Positions 1 through 10,387 of a DNA stretch of 64,000 nucleotides are shown piece after piece. The notes below the pieces were generated by a model. That model saw nothing but the letters and a program-made list of their open reading frames with translations. It did no database searches and was not told the DNA's origin. Where the stretch lies: NCBI GenBank assembly GCA_025452255.1, contig CP104974.1, forward strand, positions 2,582,156 to 2,646,155. The letters run 5' to 3'. Both the position numbers and the translations under genes were made by a program. Source of the DNA: Devosia sp. A8/3-2 (GTDB lineage Bacteria > Pseudomonadota > Alphaproteobacteria > Rhizobiales > Devosiaceae). Each line of letters begins with the position of its first letter. The stretch's first letter is position 1.

Positions 1-583
1 GCAACACGGTGCCATAGCGCCGGTTGAGTTCGGTGAAGTCATAGCCCTGCATGATCATGTAGTTGAATTCGAGGAAGCTCAGCGACTGCTCGCGATCGAG
101 CCGCAGCTTGACCGAGTCAAAGCTGAGCATACGATTGACCGAGAAGTGGCGGCCCACATCGCGCAGGAATTCGACATAGTTGAGCTTGAGCAGCCAGTCG
201 GCATTGTTGACCATGGTGGCTGGATTGGAGCCCTCATAGTTCAAAATGTTGCTGTAGACCTTCTTGATGGAAGCGATGTTGCTGTCGATCTGCTCGACGG
301 TCAGCAACTTGCGCTGATCGTCGCGAAATGACGGATCGCCCACCATGGAAGTGCCGCCACCCATCAGGCTGATTGCCTTGTGGCCGGTTTCCTGCAACCA
401 GTAGAGCATGGTGACGGTGATCAGATTGCCGATATGGATCGAGGTCGCCGTCGCATCATAGCCGACATAGCCGGTGATCGGGCCCTTGAGGGCGAGCGCG
501 TCGAGCCCCTCGGGATCGGAAATCTGGTGAATGAAGCCGCGCTCATCGAGGACGCGCAGGAAATCGGATTTGAACTTGGTCAT
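1..583 (-). CDS. tyrS: Tyrosyl-tRNA synthetase, N-terminal part (runs off the window)
   Basis: Reading the minus strand from the ATG at 583 gives an uninterrupted frame to the window edge, about 194 residues. It begins [20 protein letters not shown] and carries the class I synthetase signature SIHIGNLI (HIGH-type) near residue 47, followed by a stretch typical of TyrS ([15 protein letters not shown]). The enzyme charges tRNA-Tyr in the cytoplasm. The KMSKS loop and the RNA-binding domain lie outside the window. No frameshift is visible in this part. Confidence 0.93.
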   Translation of the reverse strand, partial: MTKFKSDFLRVLDERGFIHQISDPEGLDALALKGPITGYVGYDATATSIHIGNLITVTMLYWLQETGHKAISLMGGGTSMVGDPSFRDDQRKLLTVEQIDSNIASIKKVYSNILNYEGSNPATMVNNADWLLKLNYVEFLRDVGRHFSVNRMLSFDSVKLRLDREQSLSFLEFNYMIMQGYDFTELNRRYGTVL

Positions 584-620
584 GGGGTGCGATCCCTAAA
601 ATGCTGCCCCACCCCCGGGT

Positions 621-696
621 TATTCCCGCGTAGGCGGCAATCTCCGTTTGGGTGAGGCTGAAGAGAAACAGAGGTTCCCGCCTACGCGGGAGTGAC
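621..696. repeat. Palindromic intergenic repeat, copy 1
   Basis: The left arm (ATTCCCGCGTAGGCGG) and right arm (CCGCCTACGCGGGAGTGAC) are complementary. Between them sit the shared elements CTCCGTTT and AACAGAGG. Related copies lie at 22534-22611 and 31230-31304. The unit could fold as a long hairpin and resembles REP/MITE-like intergenic elements of proteobacteria. It lies between tyrS and the hydrolase gene. Confidence 0.75.
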
Positions 697-735
697 TCCG
701 TGGGTTGAAAGCGATCGCGCGAATACGCTCTCGAA

Positions 736-1398
736 CTAGCGCCCGCCGCCGGCGGCGATCTCCTGCCGGCGACGGTCGAGATAGTCGGCGCAGCGGGTGG
801 TCAGATCATCGATCTTGCCTTCGAAGAAGTGGTTCGCGCCTTCCACGATTTGCTGTTCGATGGTGATGCCCTTCTGGGTCTTGAGCTTGTCCACCAGCTT
901 CTGCACCGAAGTGGGCGGAGCCACGCGGTCCTTGTCGCCATGGATGATCAGGCCCGAGGAGGGGCAGGGCGCCGAGAACGAGAAGTCATAGAGGTTTTCC
1001 GGCGGAGCAACGGAAATGAAACCCTCGACTTCCGGGCGGCGCATCAGCAGTTGCATACCGATCCAGGCGCCGAAGGAGAAACCGGCGATCCAGCAGCCGC
1101 GGCTTTCGCGGTTGATGATCTGCAGCCAATCAAGCGCTGCGGCCGCATCGGACAATTCGCCAATGCCGTGATCGAACATGCCCCGGCTGCGGCCGACGCC
1201 GCGCGAGTTGAACTGCAGCACGGCAAAGCCGCGCTCGGCGAACATATAGAAGAGATTGTAGACGATCTGGTTGTTCATCGTCCCACCGAATTGCGGGTGG
1301 GGGTGCAACACGATGGCAATGGGAGCATTTGGCTCCTTGCCCGGCTGGTAGCGGCCTTCCAGACGGCCCTCGGGCCCGTTGAAAATCACTTCTGGCAT
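736..1398 (-). CDS. Alpha/beta hydrolase of the dienelactone-hydrolase-like type
   Basis: The protein has 220 residues and no frameshift. It shows the alpha/beta hydrolase fold order: an early HPHPQFGG oxyanion region (about residue 32), the nucleophile elbow GFSFGA (about 105-110), the acid in GDKDRV and the catalytic His in GANHFF (about 189). It lacks a signal peptide, so it should be cytoplasmic. The substrate cannot be read from the sequence; relatives are annotated only as hydrolases. It is transcribed away from the suf operon and shares the 288-bp region holding the Irr-like box. Confidence 0.85.
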   Translation of the reverse strand: MPEVIFNGPEGRLEGRYQPGKEPNAPIAIVLHPHPQFGGTMNNQIVYNLFYMFAERGFAVLQFNSRGVGRSRGMFDHGIGELSDAAAALDWLQIINRESRGCWIAGFSFGAWIGMQLLMRRPEVEGFISVAPPENLYDFSFSAPCPSSGLIIHGDKDRVAPPTSVQKLVDKLKTQKGITIEQQIVEGANHFFEGKIDDLTTRCADYLDRRRQEIAAGGGR

Positions 1399-1516
1399 GG
1401 TCTTGTTCTTCCGGCCATTCGGCTCTGTTGGCGTGGTATTTCCAACCGTCGGTTCGGCGGCACTGCGGCTTGACTAAGCGCGCCTTGCTGCCTAAAACAT
1501 GGGTCGAAAAATCCAG

Positions 1517-1533
1517 TTTAGAATTATTCGAAA
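1517..1533. promoter_or_regulatory. Candidate Irr/ICE box upstream of the suf operon
   Basis: TTTAGAATTATTCGAAA is an inverted repeat (TTTAGAA-N3-TTCGAAA). It differs at one position from the iron control element TTTAGAA-N3-TTCTAAA known for the Fur-family regulator Irr in Rhizobiales. It sits about 150 bp before the first suf gene and 120 bp before the divergent hydrolase. Control of suf by Irr is established in relatives; here it is inferred from the motif alone. Confidence 0.6.
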
Positions 1534-1542
1534 CTTGGTTTT

Positions 1543-1557
1543 TGGCCGCAGAGCGGC
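1543..1557. promoter_or_regulatory. Short perfect hairpin in the suf leader region
   Basis: GGCCGC-AGA-GCGGCC forms a perfect 6-bp stem with a three-base loop, 10 bp after the Irr-like box. It has no T-tract after it, so it is not a typical terminator. It could be part of the 5' untranslated region of the suf transcript or be chance. Confidence 0.25.
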
Positions 1558-1686
1558 CTGTGAGAGCGCCCCTTGTAATGAAGTTGGGCGGCAAATTTCA
1601 AGAAGTGTTTGGATTCGGCGGCATATCGGTGCCCCGAGGCTAGGCATGGAAGCCATGAGCGGCGCGCATGCGCCAATGAGAATTCG

Positions 1687-2836
1687 ATGACGCGAGCGGC
1701 GATCTACCTCGATCACAATGCCTCGTCTCCGCTTCTGCCCGAAGCGCGGACGGCGCTGCTCGCTGCCCTCGATCTCACCGGCAACCCTTCATCCGTGCAC
1801 GGTCACGGCCGCGCGCTGCGCCATATCCTGGACACCGCCCGCGCCCGGGTGGCGGCTTTGGCGGGCGCCGAGCACAAGCAGGTGGTCTTCACCGGTTCGG
1901 CTACGGAAGCCATCACTCAGGCCATTGTCGGCGGCGCCAAGATTTTCGGCAGCGACGCCATTATTATCAGCGCGGGTGAGCATGCAGCGGTCTCCAAGGC
2001 CGCTGAAGCCACGGGCCTGCCGGTGTTGACTATTGGGCTTTTGGCCGATGGTCGCATTGATCTTGATCAACTGGCCGCCATGCTGGCCGACGCCGATGTC
2101 AACGGCCGCACCTTCCTCGTCGCCTTCCATTGGGTGAATAATGAGACCGGCGTGGTCCAGCCGATCGGCCGGATCAATGCCCCTGGTTGGACCGACGCGT
2201 CACACACTGTTCATCGATGCGGTGCAGGCCTTTGGCAAGCTACCCCTCGAATTTGCCGCCTCGGCACCCGATATGATGGCTATAAGCGGCCACAAGATCG
2301 GCGCACCTGCCGGTATTGGCGCGCTGCTGGTCAAGGCTCATGCCGATGTCGTCCGGCTCATTCCCGGTGGTGGACAGGAGCAGGGGCGGCGCGGCGGTAC
2401 CGAGGCGGCGGGCCTGATTGCGGCATTCGGCGCGGCTTCGGCGGCTTTCGGCGAGCGCTATGGTGCTGTCGATGTTGCGGGCCTGATCGACCGGTTGGAA
2501 GCTGGCTTGAAGGCCATGGCGGATGATGCGGTGATTTTCGGCGCCGAACGGCTGGGCAATGTGACGAATTTCGCCGTGCCGGGCATCAAGAATACCACGG
2601 CCATGATGGGCCCGGACTCGGCGGGGCTTTCTGTGTCCTCGGGTTCGGCCTGTTCGTCCGGCAAGGTCGGCCCCAGCCATGTGCTGGCCGCCATGGGCGT
2701 CGCGCCCGAGCTGGCCGAATGCGCCCTGCGGGTCAGCCTCGGCTGGTCCTCGACGGCAGAGGATGTCGATGCGTTCCTCGCCGGTTACCAATCCATCCTG
2801 TCGCGCCACCGCGCCCGGCAGGGGCAAGCGGCCTAG
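1687..2836 (+). CDS. Cysteine desulfurase, NifS/IscS type (frameshifted)
   Basis: This PLP enzyme releases sulfur from cysteine for Fe-S assembly. The start ATG at 1687 gives MTRAAIYLDHNASSPLLPEA, the usual N-terminus. The first frame runs to about 2180 (through VNNETGVVQPIGRINA) and the rest is in another frame, starting near HTLFIDAVQAFGK. The second part holds the PLP lysine (SGHKIGAPAGIG) and the catalytic cysteine loop (SVSSGSACSSGKVGPSH). One base change near 2180-2200 restores about 380 residues, the normal family length. It opens the suf operon, as in many alphaproteobacteria that also keep sufS. Confidence 0.88.
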
Positions 2837-2903
2837 GCCGAAACAGTTTTTGACGGCTCGCGGCGACCTTGAATCGCCGAGGGGCAAATAGGAGAAGCCA
2901 ATC

Positions 2904-4407
2904 ATGGCGGATTACGACGATATCCCGACGCTCAAGGAAAACATTGATCGCGCCACCGTGGACTCGGTGCGCTCGCTCGATGTCGACAAGTACAAGTATG
3001 GTTTCGAGACCGATATCGAATCCGACATGGCCCCAAAAGGGCTGAGCGAGGATACCGTCCGCTTTATCTCCGCCAAGAAGAACGAGCCGCAATGGATGCT
3101 CGATTGGCGCCTCGGAAGCTTATAAGCGCTGGCTGACCATGACCGAGCCCACCCGGGCCAAGGTGCATTATCCGCAGATCGATCTGCAGGACATGTATTT
3201 CTACGCTGCGCCCAAGTCGACGCCAGCGCCCAAGAGCCCGGATGAAGTCGATCCGGCGCTCATCGCCATGTATGACAAGCTCGGCGTACCGCTGAAGGAA
3301 CGCGAAATCCCGGCTGGCGTCGAGCGCCCCAAGGTCGCGGTCGATGCGGTGATGGACTCGGTGTCCGTGGTCACCACGTTCCACGAGGAATTGGCCAAGG
3401 TCGGCATCATTTTCTGCTCGATCTCGGAAGCCATCCGCGAGCATTCCGAGCTGGTGCAGAAATACTCGGCTTCGGTCGTGCCGGTGTCGGACAATTATTA
3501 TGCGACGCTGAATTCAGCCGTCTTCACCGATGGGTCCTTCGTCTACATCCCCAAGGGCGTGCGGTGCCCGATGGAGCTGTCGACCTATTTCCGCATTAAC
3601 GAGAAGAAGACCGGCCAGTTCGAGCGCACGCTGATCATCGCCGAAGCTGACTCGTATGTGAGCTACCTCGAGGGCTGCACGGCCCCGATGCGCGACGAAA
3701 ACCAGCTGCACGCCGCAGTGGTCGAGTTGGTCGCGCTCGAGAATGCCGAGATCAAGTACTCCACCGTCCAGAACTGGTATCCCGGCGACAAGGACGGCAA
3801 GGGCGGCATCTACAATTTCGTCACCAAGCGCGGCGATTGCCGTGGCGACAATTCCAAGATCTCCCGGACCCGTGTGGAAACCGGCTCGGCCATCACCCGG
3901 AAATATCCGAGCTGCATCCTGCGCGGCGACGGTTCGCGTGGCGAGTTCTATTCCATCGCCATTTCGAACGGCTACCAGCAGGTCGATAGCGGCACCAAGA
4001 TGATCCATTTGGGCAAGAACACGTCCAGCCGCATCATCGCCAAGGGTATCGCCGCCGGCTTCTCGGACAATACCTATCGTGGCCGAGTCTCGGCCCACGC
4101 CAAGGCCAAGAACGCCCGCAACTTCACCCAGTGCGACAGCTTGCTGATCGGCGACAAATGCGGCGCCCACACGGTTCCCTATATCGAGAGCCGCAACGGC
4201 ACGGCCGTGTTCGAGCACGAGGCGACCACGTCCAAGATTTCCGATGACCAGATGTTCTATTGCCAGCAGCGCGGCCTCAACGAGGAAGAAGCTGTGGCCC
4301 TGATCGTCAACGGCTTCGTGCGCGACGTGCTGCAGCATCTGCCCATGGAATTCATGGTCGAAACGCAGAAGCTGATCTCGATCTCGCTGGAAGGCAGCGT
4401 GGGATAA
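2904..4407 (+). CDS. sufB: Fe-S cluster assembly scaffold SufB (frameshifted near residue 70)
   Basis: SufB is the core of the SufBCD scaffold that builds Fe-S clusters. A good ribosome site (AGGAG) precedes the ATG at 2904. The first 70 residues ([20 protein letters not shown], ending WMLDWRL) are followed by one extra G near 3115; removing it reads [14 protein letters not shown] and joins the remaining frame, which runs to the stop at 4405-4407. The second part carries the conserved segments [20 protein letters not shown] and [16 protein letters not shown]. Total length of about 500 residues matches the family. The stop overlaps the start of the next gene (TAATG). Confidence 0.94.
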
Positions 4408-4910
4408 TGGCCGCCCAAACCAACCCGGTCACCTCGCTGGGCGGGCTCAAGCTCGACCAGTGGGAGCAGGGGACGCTTTACAAGTCTGCCGATACTTCGT
4501 TCGGCGCCCTTCTGGGGCTGCGCGGCCTTGGCATCAGCTACAATGAAGTGCCGCCCGGCAAATCGAGCTGCCCGTTCCACAATCACCATGTGGAAGACGA
4601 GCTGTTCGTCGTGCTGGAAGGCGAGGGCACCTATCGCTTTGGCGAGGCTCACCTGCCGTTCAAGGCCGGCGACGTGCTCGGCGCTCCCGCTGGTGGCAAG
4701 GATACGGCGCACCAGATCATCAATACCGGCTCGGTGCCGCTGAAATATCTCGGCGTCGCCAACAATGCCGCGACCGAGGTCTGCGAATATCCGGACTCCG
4801 GCAAGTTCCGAGTCACCAGCCGCCCGGCCGGTGCCGCCAAACGCCTCCGTCACTGTGGCCGCGAAGGCCAGAACCATCTCGATTATTGGGACGGTGAGCA
4901 CGGCGCTTGA
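4407..4910 (+). CDS. Cupin-domain protein embedded in the suf operon
   Basis: The protein has 167 residues. Its start overlaps the sufB stop (TAATG), which implies translational coupling. A conserved cupin appears at about residues 40-115. Motif 1 is CPFHNHHVEDELFVVLEGEG, with two metal-ligand His and a Glu. Motif 2 lies around GDVLGAPAGGKDTAHQIINT, with a third His. There is no signal peptide. Small single-domain cupins bind metals or small ligands; the function here is unknown. It lies between sufB and sufC, which are usually adjacent, so a link to Fe-S assembly or metal or oxygen sensing is plausible but only inferred. Confidence 0.82.
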   Translation: MAAQTNPVTSLGGLKLDQWEQGTLYKSADTSFGALLGLRGLGISYNEVPPGKSSCPFHNHHVEDELFVVLEGEGTYRFGEAHLPFKAGDVLGAPAGGKDTAHQIINTGSVPLKYLGVANNAATEVCEYPDSGKFRVTSRPAGAAKRLRHCGREGQNHLDYWDGEHGA

Positions 4911-4945
4911 AGCGCCGCTGCCGTCCACCCATTGGAGACTATGCT

Positions 4946-5704
<759 letters not shown>

Positions 5705-5706
5705 TC

Positions 5707-6919
5707 ATGCGTCAGACCATGCCAGTCCGGCTCAACGCAGCCGAAGAAACCCTGATTGCGCAACTCAAGAGCGTCGGCGCCGAGGCGGATGCAGAGCGCA
5801 TCAGCGTCGCCGGCTTGCCGACGCGCCGCGTCGAGAGCTATCACTATACCGACCTCAAAATGCTGCTGAAGGCCGTGCCGCCGTTGGCTGAGGCTGCCAA
5901 TGAGGCCAGCGCACCCGCGCTGCGCGTTGCCGGCGCCTATCAGCTGATGATCGCCAATGGCGTCGTACAGAGCGGCACCACGGCCCCGGCCGGCATTATT
6001 GTCGGCTCGGCTGAGGGCTCGGCCCTCTCCATCCGCGACGACGTGCTGGTGCATCTCAACACCGCTTTGGTCCGCAACAGCCTGACGCTGACGCTGGAAA
6101 ACAGTGTCGATCCGGTGATCCAGATCGACCATCGCAGCGAGGGCGAGGCCGCCCATGTCGCTGACTCGGTCAAGGTTTTCGTGGCCGATGGCGCTTCGGC
6201 GACGATTCTGGAAACCTTCTCGGGTTCGGACGCCGCCCACGTCAACAACCACGCCACCTATATGGCGCTGGGCAAGGATACGGTGGTCACCCATATCACC
6301 GTCGATCTGTCGGGCCGCGCGAGCTCGCATTTCGCGACCAATGAATATCATCTGGCCGACGGCGCCAAGCTGCGGACCCCGGTGATCCATGCCGGTTCGG
6401 GCCTGAGCCGCACGCAGCTCTTTCCGCGCTATGAGGGCGCCGGCGCCCATGGCGACATTACCGGGCTCAACTCCGGTGTCGGATGGGCAGCATAACGACA
6501 TCACGATGGACGCGACCCACGCGGTGCCGCACACCACGTCCCAGCCGCTGTTCAAGTCGATTGCCCGTGGCCGCGGCAAGGCTGTGGTGCAGGGGCGGCT
6601 CGTTGTGGCGCGCGACGCGCAGAAGACCGATGCCAAGTTCATGCATCAGGGCCTGATGCTGTCGGACGAAGCTGAAATTCTCAGCAAGCCCGAACTCGAA
6701 ATCTATGCCGACGACGTCGTCTGCGGCCATGGCTCGACCTGCGGCAAGCTCGATGCGGATTCCCTGTTCTATCTGGTCAGCCGCGGCATCCCGAAGGCCG
6801 AAGCCGAAACCATGCTGGTGCGCGGTTTCCTTGAGGAACTTGTCGACCCGATCGAAGACGAAGCGCTGGCCGAGGCTCTGCGCGGCGTCATCGATGGCTG
6901 GTTGCTGGCTGCAAAGTAG
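5707..6919 (+). CDS. sufD: Fe-S assembly protein SufD (frameshifted)
   Basis: SufD partners SufB and SufC in cluster assembly. The gene starts at 5707, just after the sufC stop. Frame one (263 residues) includes PTRRVESYHYTDLKMLLKA and the beta-helix region (TPVIHAGSGLSRTQLFPRYE). Near 6480 the frame breaks; a second frame continues DGQHNDITMDATHAVPHTTS and ends with the conserved SufB/SufD tail VVCGHGSTCGKLDADSLFYL plus GFLEELVDPI. Joined length of about 400 residues fits the family. Confidence 0.92.
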
Positions 6920-6975
6920 CAGCAGTCGTCCGCGCCGTGGAAAATCAAAGGCGCTGCTAGCGCCGAGGAATGTGC

Positions 6976-8196
6976 ATGACCTTCGATCTCGAAAAAGTCC
7001 GCGCTGATTTTCCGATTCTGTCGGAACAGATTCACGGCAACAGGCTGGTCTATCTCGATAGCGGCGCATCGGCCCAAAAGCCGGTGCAGGTGCTGGACCG
7101 GATGGATTATGCCTTCCGGCACGAATACGCCAATGTCCATCGGGGCCTGCACACGTTGGCCAACCGCGCGACCGAAGCCTATGAGGGCGGCCGCCATGCG
7201 GTGCAGCATTTCCTCAATGCCGGCCGGCCCGAAGAGATCATCTTCACCCGCTCGGCCACCGAGGCGATTAATCTCGTGGCGTCGTCCTTTGCCGGTCCAC
7301 GCATCAGCGAAGGCGACGAAATCGTCACCACGATCATGGAGCACCACTCCAATATCGTGCCATGGCATTTCCACCGCGAGCGCAAGGGCGCGGTGATCAA
7401 ATGGGTGGATGTCCGCGACGATGGCAGCTTTGATATCGACGCCTTCGAGGCCGCGCTGACCGACCGCACCCGTATCGTTGCCGTTACGCATATGAGCAAC
7501 GTGCTAGGCACGGTGACCCCGATCAAGGACGTGATCGCTATCGCCCATGCGCGCGGCATTCCCGTGTTGATCGATGGCAGCCGAGGCGCGGTTCACACTA
7601 AGGTGGACGTGCGCGATCTCGACGCCGATTTCTATGTTATGACCGGCCACAAGCTCTACGGCCCCACCGGCATCGGCGTGCTGTACGGCAAATATGATCT
7701 GCTGGCCGAGATGCAGCCCTATCAGGGCGGCGGCGAAATGATCGATGTCGTGACCATGGAAACGGTAACCTATAACGAACCGCCGCATCGCTTCGAAGCC
7801 GGCACCCCGCCCATCGTCCAAGCCATCGGGCTGGGCGCGGCGATCAAATACATGGACGATCTGGGCCGCGACGCCATTGCGGCGCACGAAGCCGATGTGG
7901 CCGCCTATGCCCACGAACGGCTGAGCCGGATCAATTCGCTGCGCCTGATCGGCACGGCGCCGGGCAAGGGCGGCATTTTCTCATTCGAGGTCAAGGGCGC
8001 CCACGCCCACGACATGGCCACTATTCTGGACCGTTACGGCATTGCCGTGCGGGCCGGCACGCATTGCGCCATGCCATTGCTCAAACGTTTCGGTGTCACC
8101 TCTACCTGCCGCGCCTCCTTCGCCCTATATAACGGCAAGGACGACGTGGACGCGCTGGTGGACGGCATCGAACGCGCCCAGAAATTCTTTGCCTGA
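6976..8196 (+). CDS. sufS: Cysteine desulfurase SufS
   Basis: Group II cysteine desulfurase feeding sulfur to SufBCD. The ATG at 6976 has GAGGA six bases upstream; another ATG at 6970 is too close to that site. The product, about 406 residues, has the PLP lysine in MTGHKLYGPTGIGVLYGK and the catalytic cysteine in RAGTHCAMPLLKRFG. The segment VLIDGSRGAVHTKVDV shows Arg (CGA) where the family has a conserved Gln (usually DGSQGAVH or DGAQ) that contacts PLP; one base separates the codons. The frame is otherwise intact. Confidence 0.95.
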   Translation: MTFDLEKVRADFPILSEQIHGNRLVYLDSGASAQKPVQVLDRMDYAFRHEYANVHRGLHTLANRATEAYEGGRHAVQHFLNAGRPEEIIFTRSATEAINLVASSFAGPRISEGDEIVTTIMEHHSNIVPWHFHRERKGAVIKWVDVRDDGSFDIDAFEAALTDRTRIVAVTHMSNVLGTVTPIKDVIAIAHARGIPVLIDGSRGAVHTKVDVRDLDADFYVMTGHKLYGPTGIGVLYGKYDLLAEMQPYQGGGEMIDVVTMETVTYNEPPHRFEAGTPPIVQAIGLGAAIKYMDDLGRDAIAAHEADVAAYAHERLSRINSLRLIGTAPGKGGIFSFEVKGAHAHDMATILDRYGIAVRAGTHCAMPLLKRFGVTSTCRASFALYNGKDDVDALVDGIERAQKFFA

Positions 8197-8207
8197 TTGG
8201 TATCGCT

Positions 8208-8603
8208 ATGACCGACGAATCCAAAATCGCTCCGGCCCCGACCATTCCGGAAAACCGCATCACGCCCAACGTGTCCGGCAGCCTGCCGGAGGCCGAGGTC
8301 GAACGCATCACCACCGACCTGATCGGTGCGCTCAAGACCGTCTATGACCCGGAAATCCCGGTCGACATCTACGAGCTTGGCCTGATCTACAAGGTCGATC
8401 TGGATGACGACCGCAAGCTGGTCATCGATATGACGCTGACGGCGCCCGGCTGCCCCGTGGCCGGCGAAATGCCCGGCTGGGTCGAAAACGCCGCCCGCGG
8501 CGTCGAGGGTATCCAGGACGTGACGGTCAACATGGTGTTCGATCCGCCCCGGGACGCGTCCCGCATGAGCGAAGAAGCTCAAGTCGCTTTGAACTGGTGG
8601 TAA
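8208..8603 (+). CDS. sufT: SufT / MIP18-family (DUF59) Fe-S assembly factor
   Basis: The protein has 131 residues: an N-terminal tail of about 40, then the MIP18 domain with TVYDPEIPVDIYELGLIYKV, the conserved cysteine in LTAPGCPVAGEMP and NMVFDPPRD. SufT proteins help Fe-S maturation. It starts 11 bp after sufS and ends in ALNWW. The frame is intact and the order sufS-sufT-sufA is typical of alphaproteobacteria. Confidence 0.92.
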   Translation: MTDESKIAPAPTIPENRITPNVSGSLPEAEVERITTDLIGALKTVYDPEIPVDIYELGLIYKVDLDDDRKLVIDMTLTAPGCPVAGEMPGWVENAARGVEGIQDVTVNMVFDPPRDASRMSEEAQVALNWW

Positions 8604-8654
8604 TCTGACGCGTTTTGTCCTATATATCGTGAAACGCCGATAGAAAGTTCGTCC

Positions 8655-9035
8655 ATGGCCTTCAAGATCATGTCGCTGACCGATGCCGCTGCTGAGCGCA
8701 TCACGGAAATCATCGAAGATTCGGACAAGCCGGTCATTGGCCTGCGCGTCGGCATCAAGAATTCCGGTTGCGCCGGCGTGGCCTACACCATGGACTACGT
8801 CACCGAGCCGGTTAAGGGCGACGACCACGTCAATGACAAGGGCGTCGACGTCTATGTCGACCCCAAGGCCACCATGTACCTGCTCGGCACGGTGATGGAT
8901 TTCGAGCAATCCAAGATGAGCTCGGGCTTCACCTTCACCAATCCGAACCAGACCGGCGCCTGTGGTTGCGGGGAGAGCGTCACGCTCAAGGCTGCTGATC
9001 TCAAGGCCATTGCCGACGCCCGCGTTCCTGCCTGA
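8655..9035 (+). CDS. sufA: A-type Fe-S carrier protein SufA/IscA family
   Basis: The protein has 126 residues with the three conserved cysteines of A-type carriers: one in KNSGCAGVAYTMDYV and two in ACGCGESVTL. It should bind and hand on Fe-S clusters in the cytoplasm. It is the last gene of the suf cluster, 51 bp after sufT, with no obvious terminator between. Confidence 0.93.
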   Translation: MAFKIMSLTDAAAERITEIIEDSDKPVIGLRVGIKNSGCAGVAYTMDYVTEPVKGDDHVNDKGVDVYVDPKATMYLLGTVMDFEQSKMSSGFTFTNPNQTGACGCGESVTLKAADLKAIADARVPA

Positions 9036-9110
9036 TCGTCCGGTTGCACCTGCCCGATATTTGCCCTAACAGGCGGGAGCAATTTGGCTCCAGCCCGTAG
9101 AGTATATGTC

Positions 9111-10387
9111 ATGACCGGCCTGCCTCCGGCTCTCACCATCATTCCGCCCAATCATCCGCTGGTCGGCCGGGTATCGCCTCCGGGCTCCAAATCCATCACC
9201 AATCGCGCTCTGCTGCTGGCCGCCTTGGCTAATGGCACCAGCCGCCTGTCGGGCGCGCTCAAGAGCAAGGACACGGTGCTGATGGCCGCTGCCTTGCGGC
9301 AGATGGGCGTGACGGTCGAGGAACCTGACGAAACCAGCTTCGTGGTGACCAGCACTGGCCGTCTGCGACAGCCCGATGGCCCGCTCTTTCTCGGCAATGC
9401 CGGAACGGCGACACGCTTCCTCACGGCTGCAGTGGCGACCGTTGATGGCGAAGTGATCGTCGATGGCGACGAGGAAATGCGCCTGCGTCCTATCGGCCCG
9501 CTGGTGACTGCGTTGCAGTCCCCGGGCATTGATGCGTCGAGCCCCACCGGTTGCCCGCCCATTACCATTCGCGGCAAAGGCAGCTTTGGCGAGGGGCGCG
9601 TCGAGATCGATGGCGGATTGTCCAGCCAATATGTGTCGGCCTTGCTGATGGCCGCGCCGTTGGGCGACGGGCCGATTACCGTCGCGCTAACGGGCAGCGA
9701 CATCGGCGCCCGCGGCTATGTGGACCTGACGCTGGCCGCCATGCGCAGTTTCGGCGCCGATGTTGAACAACTCGACGCTGGCAGCTGGCTGGTCCAGCCG
9801 ACGGGCTATGTTGCCACCGACTTCCTGATTGAACCTGATGCCTCTGCCGCAACCTACCTCTGGGGGCAGCGGCGCTCACCGGCGGCAAGATCGATCTTGG
9901 CGTGGCAGCGGACGCCTTCACCCAGCCCGACGCCGCAGCGCAGGCCGTTATCGCACAATTTCCCAATATGCCTGCCGTCATCGACGGCTCGCAGATGCAG
10001 GACGCCGTGCCGACGCTCGCGGTTCTCGCCGCCTTCAACAATCATCCGGTGCGCTTCGTCGGCATTGCCAATCTACGCGTTAAGGAAACCGATCGGATCC
10101 GCGCGGTCGCCAATGAGCTTAACCGCATCCTGCCGGGGCTGGGGACCGAAGAGGGGGATGATCTGGTGGTGGCCGCCGATCCCGATCTTGCGGCGCGGCT
10201 ATCAGGGCGGAACGCGCTGACGCGCATTCAGACTTATCACGATCACCGTATTGCCATGAGCTTTGCCTCGGCCGGCTTGCGCATTCCCGGCATCACCATT
10301 CTTGATCCGGCCTGCACCGGCAAAACCTACCCGGAATATTGGGACATGCTGGCCGGGCTTGGCGTCAAGCTGGAACCGGCTGTGTGA
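9111..10387 (+). CDS. aroA: 5-enolpyruvylshikimate-3-phosphate synthase (frameshifted)
   Basis: It makes EPSP from shikimate-3-phosphate and PEP in the shikimate pathway. The ATG at 9111 gives MTGLPPALTIIPPNHPLVGR. Conserved sites include PPGSKSITNRALLLAAL, LFLGNAGTATRFLTAA and DGDEEMRLRPIGPL. The frame breaks near 9860 at a run of five G, where six would be needed to read LWGAALTGGKIDLGVAAD-like sequence. The second part has RVKETDRIRAVANEL and YHDHRIAMSFA. Joined length of about 425 residues is normal. The LGNAGTATRFL loop looks more like fungal AROM than the CP4-type class II enzyme common in alphaproteobacteria. Confidence 0.94.
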
